Assembly (NCBI GenBank): GCA_025463265.1
Contig: JAOBWH010000124.1
Location: forward strand, 1 to 36,037
DNA: 36,037 bases
Source of the DNA: Ilumatobacteraceae bacterium
Lineage (GTDB): Bacteria > Actinomycetota > Acidimicrobiia > Acidimicrobiales > Iamiaceae
Direction of reading: 5' to 3'
The notes beneath the pieces are model-generated. The model had not been told where the DNA came from. It did no database searches and worked only from the letters and a program-made list of their open reading frames with translations. Both the position numbers and the translations under genes were made by a program. Below are positions 1 through 6,826 of this stretch, in pieces. How positions within the stretch are numbered: the first letter of the stretch is position 1; each line of letters begins with the position of its first letter.

Positions 1-19
1 CTCGGGGGCGAAGTCACGC

Positions 20-397
20 CTACGTGTCGAGATTCCTGTTGAGCTCGAGAAGGACGTCCGTCAGAACATCCGTGTCGTTGGCTCGAACACGACGCACGAT
101 CCGGCCATTTCTGATGATCGAGATCACCGAGCAGGTCCAATGGTTGGCCTGGAACGTCTGGCCCTTGAGGGCGAGCGGCAGACTCGCATTGAAGAGTTCG
201 ATCTCCGCTGGGAGGTCGAAGATCCCCGCCTCTCCCGCCCGGGCCTTCTCCACCAACGCAAGGGCGAGTGCCGACCAGTCCATCGACCGGTACCCAGGGA
301 CGTCGACCGTCCCCTCCGGATGTTTGACGAAGAGGTAGCCCGCAGCCCTGGCTCGGACGAGGAGCGTGTCGGTCGTTCGGTCCATGGGCCACAACAT
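20..397 (-). CDS. Hypothetical protein, unknown family
   Basis: I do not recognise this family. Reading from the ATG at 397 gives a soluble protein of 125 residues without signal peptide or membrane segment, ending at TAG 20-22. I prefer this ATG because AAGGGG lies 6 nt upstream; a TTG at 421 in the same frame would add eight residues but its AAGG sits too close. It diverges from the HTH gene at 527, and the AT-rich gap between them holds a palindrome carrying a -35 hexamer for each direction, so the two are probably co-regulated. The base composition around it is less GC-rich than the rest of the window, which hints at recent acquisition. Function unknown. Confidence 0.6.
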   Translation of the reverse strand: MLWPMDRTTDTLLVRARAAGYLFVKHPEGTVDVPGYRSMDWSALALALVEKARAGEAGIFDLPAEIELFNASLPLALKGQTFQANHWTCSVISIIRNGRIVRRVRANDTDVLTDVLLELNRNLDT

Positions 398-462
398 AAA
401 GGGCCCCTTGTCGAATGACAAGACCTTGCTTCTGAGATCTAAAGAACATGTGTGTAATTTTA

Positions 463-498
463 GTCAAGTCCTTGACAAAGTGCAAGGGCTTGTACGAT
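463..498 (+). promoter_or_regulatory. Divergent promoter with GTCAAG-tc-CTTGAC palindrome
   Basis: A perfect inverted repeat, GTCAAG (463-468) and CTTGAC (471-476), sits in an AT-rich gap. It contains TTGACA (472-477) reading right and TTGACT (467-462) reading left, so two -35 elements stand back to back. For the rightward gene a -10 candidate is TACGAT (493-498, spacer 15) or ACGATT (spacer 16). No convincing leftward -10 was found. The same half-sites recur at 3915-3931. Confidence 0.55.
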
Positions 499-526
499 TT
501 TTGTCACCTCTTCGACGGAGCGAACC

Positions 527-907
527 ATGACCTACACCATCGTCCAAGCAGCGCGGCGGCTGGGGTATGACCGTGGGCGCGTCTACCAGTTGATCAAAGA
601 CGGCAAGCTGCGTGCCGCGGACGGACGTGGGGAGGTCGAGCGGGATGAGGTCGATGCACTGAGGCGAAAGCGCCTCGAGAAGTTCGACCTGGTCCGCGAC
701 CTCACGATCGACCCTGACCTCGGGGCTGCTGATGGCAACTTCGCAGACCGGGCCCTCGCTGCCGAGGAATGGCTTCGGGTGACGAGCGCGAGTCGCCAGC
801 TGATGGATGAAGCGCTGCGCGACATCGCGACGAGTCGGCAACTCCTTGAAGACCTCCTTGTCTCTGCACTCCCGGACGAAGGCAGAACGGGTCAAGCGCA
901 CCGATAG
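527..907 (+). CDS. Small helix-turn-helix DNA-binding protein (excisionase/MerR-like)
   Basis: A 126-residue protein whose first 50 residues have the pattern of a MerR/excisionase-type winged helix: a YTIVQAARRLG start, a recognition helix around GRVYQLIKDGKL, then the wing and the typical E-R-D-E-V-D-A segment. The remaining 75 residues are helical and charged and match nothing I know. The ATG start is supported by GGAG at 517-520, 6 nt upstream. It diverges from the unknown gene at 20-397 across a palindromic promoter and converges on the reductase gene at 998. It may regulate itself and its divergent neighbour (inference). Small lone HTH proteins of this kind are common on mobile elements, but no integrase is visible here. 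Confidence 0.75.
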   Translation: MTYTIVQAARRLGYDRGRVYQLIKDGKLRAADGRGEVERDEVDALRRKRLEKFDLVRDLTIDPDLGAADGNFADRALAAEEWLRVTSASRQLMDEALRDIATSRQLLEDLLVSALPDEGRTGQAHR

Positions 908-931
908 GCCAGAGCGTGTGGCGAAGGGGGT

Positions 932-978
932 GGGCCGTGATGTGCGTTCGGCCACGCGCTTCGGCGTTCGGACGGCCC
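932..978. terminator. Possible bidirectional terminator between convergent genes
   Basis: GGGCCGT (932-938) can pair with ACGGCCC (972-978); inside lies a smaller CGC-TTCG-GCG hairpin. It sits between the stops of two convergent genes (907 and 998). There is no T-tract, as is common in high-GC actinobacteria. Weak evidence. Confidence 0.3.
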
Positions 979-997
979 GCCTAGATTGGCGTGCAGG

Positions 998-1990
998 TCA
1001 AGCGCTCGAAGGGGCGGCCGGTCCCAGATCGAGGAGGGCGAGGACGGACTCGGGGCTCATCGACCCGGGTGGGCGGCGTTTCCGTGCGCACTGCTTGGCG
1101 AGACGTTGGAGCAGGGCGTTCGCCGGGGTGGGGACGCCGTGGAGGCGGCCGAGGAGGACGACCTCGCCGTTGAGGTAGTCGGACTCGACACTGCCCGTGT
1201 CTCGCAGGAGACTCTGGCGGCCCGAGCTCCCCGCCCGCTCCCGCCCGTCGATGGGCTGCTCGTGCAGGACGCCCTCGCGGCGGGCGTTGTCCTCCTCGAC
1301 CGAGGCGAGATCGAGGCTGGCCGCTTCGAGGCAGCGGATGCCTTCGTCTTGGACCCGGAGGTAGAGGTCCAGCCCCGCGCCGTCGAGCCCGCAGACCGCG
1401 TCGATGGCGTTGGCCAGGTTCAAGAGCAGCTTCCGGCGCTTCCACCGGGCGATGTCCGGCCGGGCCACCGAGTCGAACCCGGCGCGCCGGAAGGCGGCGG
1501 CGATGGCCTCGGCCCGGTCATCGACGCCGTCGGGGTGGCGGCCGATGTCCAGGATTCCCTCGACGGGGGTGGAGCTGGCCTGGACGACGCCCGGCTCGAG
1601 GTGCGCGGCCGGCATCATCACGCAGACCGGGTACACGTCGGCGAGGGTGCGCAGCAGGCGCCGCTCGTTCTCCAGCCCGTTCTGCAGCGACACGACCGGC
1701 ACCCCTCCGGGGGCGGCGGCGTCGAGCGCGTCGATCGCATCGCCGGTGTGCTGCCCCTTCACCGCGAGCAGCACGACGTCGTCGTCGGTGAAGGTGATCC
1801 GGGACGGGTGGTCGACGACCGGCACCGACAGGTTGACGCTGCCGGTCGGACACTCGATGGTGAGCCCACGGTCCCGGAGGGCGTCGTGGTGCGGCCCGCG
1901 AGCGATGAGCACCACGTCCTCGTCCGCCTGGAACAGCCGGCCCCCGAGCACACCCCCGATGGCCCCTGCGCCGTAGACGATGAACCGCAT
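998..1990 (-). CDS. Ketopantoate reductase family protein (2-dehydropantoate 2-reductase-like)
   Basis: A 330-residue member of the ApbA/PanE family, which reduces 2-dehydropantoate to pantoate with NADPH on the route to coenzyme A, although many paralogues act on other 2-keto acids. The N-terminus carries the Rossmann motif GAGAIGG. The C-terminal helical domain keeps KLLLN, with the catalytic Lys and the Asn four residues later as in E. coli PanE, and the ESDYLNGE segment whose Glu matches the substrate-binding Glu. Length is close to the family norm. ATG start with AGGAG seven nt upstream. It stands alone, pointing away from the tRNA gene, with no pan genes beside it, so the exact substrate is uncertain. 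Confidence 0.85.
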   Translation of the reverse strand: MRFIVYGAGAIGGVLGGRLFQADEDVVLIARGPHHDALRDRGLTIECPTGSVNLSVPVVDHPSRITFTDDDVVLLAVKGQHTGDAIDALDAAAPGGVPVVSLQNGLENERRLLRTLADVYPVCVMMPAAHLEPGVVQASSTPVEGILDIGRHPDGVDDRAEAIAAAFRRAGFDSVARPDIARWKRRKLLLNLANAIDAVCGLDGAGLDLYLRVQDEGIRCLEAASLDLASVEEDNARREGVLHEQPIDGRERAGSSGRQSLLRDTGSVESDYLNGEVVLLGRLHGVPTPANALLQRLAKQCARKRRPPGSMSPESVLALLDLGPAAPSSA

Positions 1991-2171
1991 GGACCGCTCC
2001 TCTGCCCTCGACCGGTGGGTGGTGCGACCGATCAGATCAGATCGAGAAGGCGGGCGCAGCCCACATCCTGGCCAGGCGCGGCGAGCACTGGGGCCGCACG
2101 TGTCCGGGAGGCTGAAGCCGTTGGAAGCAGAGCAAGGCCCCCGACTAGGGTCGTCCGGCGCCCAGCGCCCG

Positions 2172-2245
2172 GCGCTTGTAGCTCAATTGGATAGAGCATC
2201 TGACTACGGATCAGAAGGTTGGGGGTTCGAGTCCCTCCAAGCGCG
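2172..2245 (+). tRNA. tRNA-Arg (anticodon ACG)
   Basis: The cloverleaf folds fully. The acceptor stem GCGCTTG (2172-2178) pairs perfectly with CAAGCGC (2238-2244). The D-stem is GCTC/GAGC (2181-2184, 2194-2197). The anticodon stem TCTGA/TCAGA encloses loop CTACGGA, so the anticodon is ACG at 2206-2208. The T-loop TTCGAGT (2226-2232) lies in a five-pair stem, and G2245 is the discriminator. CCA is not encoded. ACG is the usual arginine wobble tRNA read as ICG after deamination. Confidence 0.95.
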
Positions 2246-2293
2246 CTTCACAGATTCCGCCCTTTGGTCGGCCGGGAGGATGACCCGACGGGG

Positions 2294-2863
2294 TCAGGTC
2301 AGTGCTGCCTCGCAGATGAGCCACAGCACCTTGGCGTGCTCCTTGGCGTTTCGGCCCACCGGTGCGTCCTCGGGGACGACCGCGTTGAGCTGCCACCAGC
2401 CGACATAGGCGGCGACGGCGACCGCTGCGCGTCGTCGGGCCTCCGAACGCTTCATCCCGGTGCTGCGCAGTTCCTCGGCGACGAAGTCGATGCGGCGTGA
2501 GGTGACACGGCGGACGGCGGCGGCGACCTCAGGGTGGCCGATGTCGCGGAAGAGCTGGGCGACCGGGTCGGGGCCTCCGTGATGGTTGAGGACCACGGTC
2601 AGCAGGACGCGAAGCCGGCTGCGCGGATCTTCCAGCGCGCCGACCCGGTCGATCACCGCGCTGGTCTGTTCGAGCTCCCAGAGCTCGAGGGCCGCACGGA
2701 CGAGCTCCGCCCGATCGGAGAAGTGCCAGTAGAAGCTGCCCTTCGTGGTGCCGAGCTCCGCGGCGAGCGGCTCGACCGCGATCGCAGCGACACCCCCGGT
2801 GGCGAGTGCGTCGAGCGCAGCGGCAGCCCAAGCTTCTCGGGACAGGCGCTGGCGTGCTGGCAC
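2294..2863 (-). CDS. TetR family transcriptional regulator
   Basis: A 189-residue TetR-type repressor. The N-terminal HTH is clear: ALDALATGG helix, then AAELGTTKGSFYWHF, the signature recognition helix and following helix. The rest is a helical ligand-binding and dimerisation domain. I choose the GTG at 2863: it makes the protein start at the usual distance from the HTH, a -10 box TACCGT lies 6 nt upstream, and both palindromic operators then fall outside the coding region. An ATG at 2893 would add ten residues translated from the operator itself. It diverges from the SRPBCC-DUF2867 gene, its likely target (inference), and operator 1 overlaps its own -10, so autorepression is expected. Confidence 0.88.
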   Translation of the reverse strand: MPARQRLSREAWAAAALDALATGGVAAIAVEPLAAELGTTKGSFYWHFSDRAELVRAALELWELEQTSAVIDRVGALEDPRSRLRVLLTVVLNHHGGPDPVAQLFRDIGHPEVAAAVRRVTSRRIDFVAEELRSTGMKRSEARRRAAVAVAAYVGWWQLNAVVPEDAPVGRNAKEHAKVLWLICEAALT

Positions 2864-2867
2864 GACG

Positions 2868-2907
2868 ATACGGTACCGTACGGAACGCACCATACGGTGC
2901 CGTACGG
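2868..2907. promoter_or_regulatory. Twin palindromic operators of the TetR regulator
   Basis: Two 16-bp direct repeats, ATACGGTACCGTACGG (2868-2883) and ATACGGTGCCGTACGG (2892-2907), start 24 bp apart and differ at one base. Each holds a palindromic core: TACGGTACCGTA (2869-2880) is perfect and TACGGTGCCGTA (2893-2904) has one mismatched central pair. They lie between the TetR gene and the divergent gene at 2921, where TetR dimers typically bind. The first overlaps the TetR -10 box. Confidence 0.75.
2870..2875 (-). promoter_or_regulatory. -10 box of a probable leaderless TetR transcript
   Basis: On the minus strand TACCGT is followed by 6 nt and then the GTG at 2863, the spacing expected if transcription begins at the start codon. 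The box is inside operator 1. Confidence 0.5.
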
Positions 2908-2920
2908 GAAGCGGTCTGGC

Positions 2921-3919
2921 ATGCGCAACGTCCACGAACGGCACCTTGCGGCTCCGGCCGAGCGCACGGCGGAGATCCTCGAGACGCTGGCGACCGACCA
3001 CGACCGTTTGTGGCCGGGCGCGGCTTGGTCGCCGATGGTGCTCGACCGAGGCCTCGAGCCCGGCTCGAGCGGCGGACACGGCTGGATCCGCTACGTGGTC
3101 ACGTCGCACGAGATCGGCCGGACGGTGGAGTTCGCCTTCGACCCCTCGACCGGCATCGACGGCACGCACCGCCTGACGGTGATCGACCTTGGTGATGGCA
3201 CCTCCCTGCTTCGCCACGAACTCGAAGGACGGGCGCACGGCCCGATGGTCTTGCTCTGGCCTCTGGCCGTGCGCTGGGCGCACGACGCGCTGATCGAGGA
3301 CGCGTTCGACGTCGCCGAGGTGGCGCTCGGCGTCGGTCCAGCGGTGCCCGCCCGGTGGTCTCCCTGGGTGCAGGTGGTCCGGCGGGCGCTGCATGCAGCC
3401 ACCGTCAGGGCCAGCGTGCGCCGGGTCGCTACCCCGCCCGACCTTCTCTGCGCCGCAGCGCTCCCTCAGGTCGACTTCGCCGACACGTTCGCGCTGCGGC
3501 TGCGGTCTGGATCGAGCCGAGACGTCGAGGACTGGCACCGAGCCCTCATCAGCGCTGGGAGCCCGGCCTGGGTGCGGGCCCTGATGGCCGTTCGCGCCCG
3601 GGTGGCTCACGGGCTGGGTCTCGCCACCGTGGGAGCGTCGCGCAGCACCTCACCGTTCACGGTCCTGAGGCGCGTCGGCGACGCTGTCGTCGTCGGGGCA
3701 GACGACACGCACCTCGACTTCCGCGGTGTGCTTCGCGTCGTCGGAGACGAGTTGCAGTTCGCAACGGTGGTCCACCAGCACAACGCAACCGGCAGGGCCT
3801 ACTTCGCCGTGGTGAAGCCGTTCCACCAGCAGATCGTCCCGTCCCTGCTGCGGCGAGCGTCATCGTTCGGACCACCTGCGCCACGTCCAGTGGGCGGGAC
3901 GAATGACAAGGACACTTGA
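2921..3919 (+). CDS. SRPBCC domain-DUF2867 fusion protein
   Basis: A 332-residue protein in two parts. Residues 1 to about 145 look like an SRPBCC (polyketide cyclase-like) hydrophobic-pocket domain, with a WIRYVVTSHEIGRTVEFAF-like strand pattern. Residues about 165 to 320 carry DUF2867 features: DFADTF, DVEDWHRAL, SPFTVLRR, DDTHLDFR and the closing GRAYFAVVKPFHQ. No signal peptide. The reaction is unknown; SRPBCC domains bind small hydrophobic ligands. The gene diverges from the TetR regulator across twin operators, so its expression is probably induced by a ligand of that repressor. The start ATG at 2921 follows GGGAAG. Its stop codon lies inside the -35 region of the next operon. Confidence 0.8.
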   Translation: MRNVHERHLAAPAERTAEILETLATDHDRLWPGAAWSPMVLDRGLEPGSSGGHGWIRYVVTSHEIGRTVEFAFDPSTGIDGTHRLTVIDLGDGTSLLRHELEGRAHGPMVLLWPLAVRWAHDALIEDAFDVAEVALGVGPAVPARWSPWVQVVRRALHAATVRASVRRVATPPDLLCAAALPQVDFADTFALRLRSGSSRDVEDWHRALISAGSPAWVRALMAVRARVAHGLGLATVGASRSTSPFTVLRRVGDAVVVGADDTHLDFRGVLRVVGDELQFATVVHQHNATGRAYFAVVKPFHQQIVPSLLRRASSFGPPAPRPVGGTNDKDT

Positions 3920-3931
3920 CAATTAGTCAAG
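3915..3931. promoter_or_regulatory. Inverted repeat CTTGAC-aatta-GTCAAG over the operon -35
   Basis: Perfect 6-bp arms, 3915-3920 and 3926-3931, with a 5-nt spacer. It covers the -35 hexamer of the promoter at 3916 and the stop codon of the gene before it. The likely ligand is the XRE regulator encoded at 4361 (inference). The half-site is the same as at 463-476. Confidence 0.5.
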
Positions 3932-3944
3932 GAAACCGTACATT
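3916..3944 (+). promoter_or_regulatory. Near-consensus promoter driving a leaderless operon
   Basis: TTGACA (3916-3921), a 17-nt spacer, then TACATT (3939-3944). The ATG at 3951 follows after six bases, so the start site should coincide with the first codon and the mRNA should lack a leader. No Shine-Dalgarno sequence is present, in agreement. Confidence 0.75.
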
Positions 3945-3950
3945 GCCTCC

Positions 3951-4358
3951 ATGGCTGAGACGCGCAAGAGCGAACTCGAAGACCGACAGGACCAAGCCGG
4001 AGCGCGAGACGCCCTCCCGGCGATCGTTGCGCTGATCGTCTCGCACGGGATCGTGGCGTCGTTGGATCTCGACGCCGACACGGACCGGTGGCAACTGATG
4101 GTCTTGCTGCTGCCGCTGCTGGCGGGGGTGTGGTTGGGCTGGGCTCAGCTGCGGACACTCCGGCGGTCCGACGAGTACCAGCGGACGGTCCACCTCGAGG
4201 CGATGTCGGTCGGGTTCGCCGTTGCGATGTTCGTCGCCATGGGCGGCGGGCTGCTCAGCGGTGCCGATGTCGGGTCCGACGCGCAGTACCTGCAGGTCAC
4301 CTTCATCGCGGGGATCTTGTCGTGGGTGGCAACGCTCACCATCCGGATGAGGCGCTGA
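3951..4358 (+). CDS. Small four-helix membrane protein
   Basis: A 135-residue protein with about four membrane segments (residues roughly 22-39, 46-66, 83-102 and 112-130) and a charged N-terminus. It resembles the DUF2178-like small membrane proteins that often precede a short XRE regulator in bacteria and archaea; I know no defined function for them. It is the first gene of an operon, read from a near-consensus leaderless promoter, and its stop lies 2 nt before the XRE start. Regulator and membrane protein probably form one unit. Confidence 0.8.
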   Translation: MAETRKSELEDRQDQAGARDALPAIVALIVSHGIVASLDLDADTDRWQLMVLLLPLLAGVWLGWAQLRTLRRSDEYQRTVHLEAMSVGFAVAMFVAMGGGLLSGADVGSDAQYLQVTFIAGILSWVATLTIRMRR

Positions 4359-4360
4359 TC

Positions 4361-4573
4361 ATGCGGAACCGCCTGCGCGAGCTGCGCGCTGTCCAACGTT
4401 GGAGTCAGGCCGACCTGGCCGACGTCCTCGGCGTGTCACGCCAGACCGTCAACGCCATCGAGACCGGCCGCTTCGACCCCAGCCTGCCCCTTGCCTTCAA
4501 GATCGCCCACGTCTTCGACGAGCCGATCGAGACCATCTTCCTCCCCGACCCCGAAACAGGCTCCGAACCATGA
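4361..4573 (+). CDS. Short XRE family transcriptional regulator (YozG-like)
   Basis: A 70-residue protein that is almost entirely one Cro/C1-type HTH: LRELRAVQRWSQADLADVLG then SRQTVNAIETGRFDPSLPLAF, followed by an IAHVFDEPIETIF tail. This is the compact class of regulator usually co-transcribed with a membrane protein. The ATG at 4361 follows the stop of the upstream gene by 2 nt, and its own TGA overlaps the ATG of the next gene (ATGA at 4570-4573), so translation is coupled through the operon. The inverted repeat over the operon promoter (3915-3931) is a plausible autoregulatory site. Confidence 0.88.
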   Translation: MRNRLRELRAVQRWSQADLADVLGVSRQTVNAIETGRFDPSLPLAFKIAHVFDEPIETIFLPDPETGSEP

Positions 4574-5697
4574 CCAAGCCCTGGCCCCCAACCCCTCTCG
4601 CCGCCATCGCTGTGCTCCTCGTGCTCGTCACGGGATGCACCACCGGCAGCGACGCCTCGACCGCACCCGCCAAGCCACCGTCGACGACGTAGACCTCACC
4701 GACGACCACCGCCTCCAAGCCGGTTCAGGACCTGCTCGACGAGTGGGCGAACGAAGGCCGCGGCGGCGCCGAAGTCGCCCTCGCCCGCAACGACGAGGAA
4801 CTGACCGTCGCCGCCGCAGGCAGCACCGGACCCGAAGGCGGCAACCTCCGACCACACTCGGCGTTTCGCGTGGGAAGCCTGTCGAAGACGTTCGTCGCGG
4901 TGATGCTGCTGCAGCTCGTCGACGAAGGAAAGCTCGGCCTCGACGACCTGGTCACCGACCACGACGCCGAGCTGACCATCGCCGACGGCGTCACCATCCG
5001 CCAGCTCCTCGCCCACCGCACCGGAATTCCCGAGCACGCCGATGGAGAGCTCGCCCCCGTCGTGCTGGCCGATCCCGCAGCCACCTGGACGCCCGCCGAT
5101 GTCCTCGACCTCGTCGCCGACCAACCACGAGATTTCGCCCCCGGCACCCAGTTCGCCTACTCGAACACCAACTACACCGTCGCCGGGCTGCTGCTTGAAG
5201 CCGTCACCAACAAGACGCTGGCCGAGAACCTGCAGGCACGCATCGTCAAGCCCCTCGGACTGAGCTCCACCTACTTCGCCCCCGACGAAACACGATCACC
5301 GGTCGGAGGCTTCTCGAACTCGCTGCCTGGCGGCGACACCAGCGGCGCCTCCTACCGGGCACTCGAGACATCCGCCGGGGCCGCCGGTGCACTGGTCTCG
5401 ACGGCGTCGGACCTCGCCACCTTCCTGCGGGCACTCGCCCACGGGAAGCTCCTCGACGACACCACCTACGCCGAGATGACCAGAGGCATGCCGGCGGAAG
5501 GTCAGACGCTCGGACTGTTCGCAGCCGACCCACCGACCAAGACCGGCATCTCCAACTCCGGATCACTGGCCGGCTTCATCGCCTACATGCAGTACGACCC
5601 CACCACCGAAGACCTCTTCGTGATGCTCCTCAACGACGACACCCGCTCACCCGAGCACCTGGGCACCGCATTGACCGAGATCACCCAGACCAACTGA
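4570..5697 (+). pseudogene. Serine hydrolase (class C beta-lactamase family) lipoprotein interrupted by in-frame TAG
   Basis: The frame begins with a lipoprotein signal (LLVLVTGC lipobox) and a Ser/Thr/Pro linker, hits TAG at 4690-4692 (codon 41), then continues without frameshift into a full beta-lactamase/D-Ala-D-Ala carboxypeptidase-type hydrolase. The SxxK motif SLSK starts at residue 103, YSN at about residue 197, and a weaker third motif near SNSGSLAGF, counting through the stop. A GTG at 4870 could restart translation but leaves two residues before SLSK, removes the secretion signal and cuts the fold. The rest has no damage, so the stop is recent, a sequencing error (one base from CAG), or read through. 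It overlaps the XRE gene as ATGA. Confidence 0.75.
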
Positions 5698-5730
5698 CCC
5701 AGATCACCAACCAAGAAGGAAACCAGCACC

Positions 5731-5928
5731 ATGTACGAGTACAAGGTCCTCACCGAGCGCGACAAGCGATTCGCCGGAGGCTTCGACGCCGCAACCCTCG
5801 AAGCCACCCTCAACAGCTACGCGAGCGAGGGGTGGCGCCTCACCGAGGCGGTCCCCGCCACCAACCTGATGAAGAGCGTCAAGGCTGAGATCGTCATGAT
5901 CCTCGAGCGCGCTTCGCCCGCCACCTGA
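5731..5928 (+). CDS. DUF4177 domain-containing protein
   Basis: A 65-residue protein covering the whole DUF4177 domain: it opens with MYEYKVLTERDKRFAGGF, then LNSYASEGWRL, and closes with IVMILER. The family has no assigned function; its members are small cytosolic alpha-beta proteins. The ATG is preceded by AAGGA. It lies 33 nt after the interrupted hydrolase and probably belongs to the same transcript from the promoter at 3916. Confidence 0.85.
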   Translation: MYEYKVLTERDKRFAGGFDAATLEATLNSYASEGWRLTEAVPATNLMKSVKAEIVMILERASPAT

Positions 5929-5989
5929 CCCCGCGGAGTTCCTGCCCACGCCACCCAGGCTCCGAGCGCTCCCCCGTCCTTGCTGAGGG

Positions 5990-6589
5990 TCAGGTTGGCG
6001 GCTTGGCCTTCTGGGGGTGGGGGGTCTCGCCTCGGGCCAGCATGGCCACCATCTCGCGGATCTTGCGTTCCCTCGTCTCGGCGCGCTTCACCGACTCGAC
6101 CCGGTAGATGATGGCGAAGCGGTTCGTCTTGGTGAGGACCTCGAACATCGCTTGCGCAGCCGGGTCGGCGGCGATGGCGGCGGCCAGATCCTCGGCGGCG
6201 ACGGCCTCCGACACCGGTGCGTAGGCGGCATCCCATCGGCCGTCCTGCTTCGCGGCGTCGACGGCGGCCCGCCCGGCCGGTTGCATCAGGCCGGCCGCCT
6301 CCAGCCGCTCGACGTTGGCCACGTTGCGCTGCGACCACATGCTCTTGCGCCCCCGGGGGGTGAAGCGGATGGAGGAGGTCTCGTCGTCGCGCTTGGCGCC
6401 CTGACCGTCGATCCAGCCGAAGCACAGACCCTGGTCGACGGCCTGCTGCCAGGTCAGCGAGGTGACGGTGCCACCCTTCTTCGTGAGGGCCAGCCACACC
6501 CCGGGCGAGGACGCATGGTTGTCCACCAGCCACTGCCGAAGGCCGGCCTCGTCGTCCACGATCAGGTGCTCGAGCTCTGCTTTCCCCAC
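5990..6589 (-). CDS. YdeI/OmpD-associated family protein
   Basis: A 199-residue protein matching the YdeI (OmdA) family over its length: SPGVWLALTKKGG, CFGWIDGQ, RFTPRGRKSMWSQRN and DGRWDAAYAP, then a lysine/arginine-rich C-terminal helix. Members are soluble proteins linked in E. coli to peptide resistance; the biochemical role is not established. The GTG at 6589 gives the usual N-terminal length and has TAGGCT seven nt upstream, so a leaderless message is likely. The open frame runs far upstream without a stop, but that part is the shadow of the acidic lipoprotein on the other strand. Confidence 0.85.
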   Translation of the reverse strand: MGKAELEHLIVDDEAGLRQWLVDNHASSPGVWLALTKKGGTVTSLTWQQAVDQGLCFGWIDGQGAKRDDETSSIRFTPRGRKSMWSQRNVANVERLEAAGLMQPAGRAAVDAAKQDGRWDAAYAPVSEAVAAEDLAAAIAADPAAQAMFEVLTKTNRFAIIYRVESVKRAETRERKIREMVAMLARGETPHPQKAKPPT

Positions 6590-6596
6590 TTCGTAG

Positions 6597-6602
6597 AGCC
6601 TA
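6597..6602 (-). promoter_or_regulatory. -10 box of a probable leaderless transcript (YdeI-like gene)
   Basis: TAGGCT on the minus strand is followed by seven bases and the GTG at 6589. No -35 hexamer is obvious. Confidence 0.4.
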
Positions 6603-6826
6603 CGAAGCCCGGAGGACCCCTCCGTCCTGTGAGGCGCTGGGCAGCACGCGCAGCGTCGGGGACGGTCACCTGGAAGCGGTCGACGCCGGTGGGTGAGTGC
6701 AGGCAAACCCTTGGGGGTGCGCGGAGCGGGGTCGGAGCGGGGTTTTGCCCTGTACCCGGCTCGCCGGCGCTCGTAGCTTGCGCTCGTCGCCGCCGAATCT
6801 CGGCTGGTGGACCTAGGGGAGGCCTC

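Noticed and set aside
2172-2294. tRNA-Arg as an integration site
   Set aside because: No integrase, no duplicate of the tRNA 3' end and no element boundary are visible nearby.
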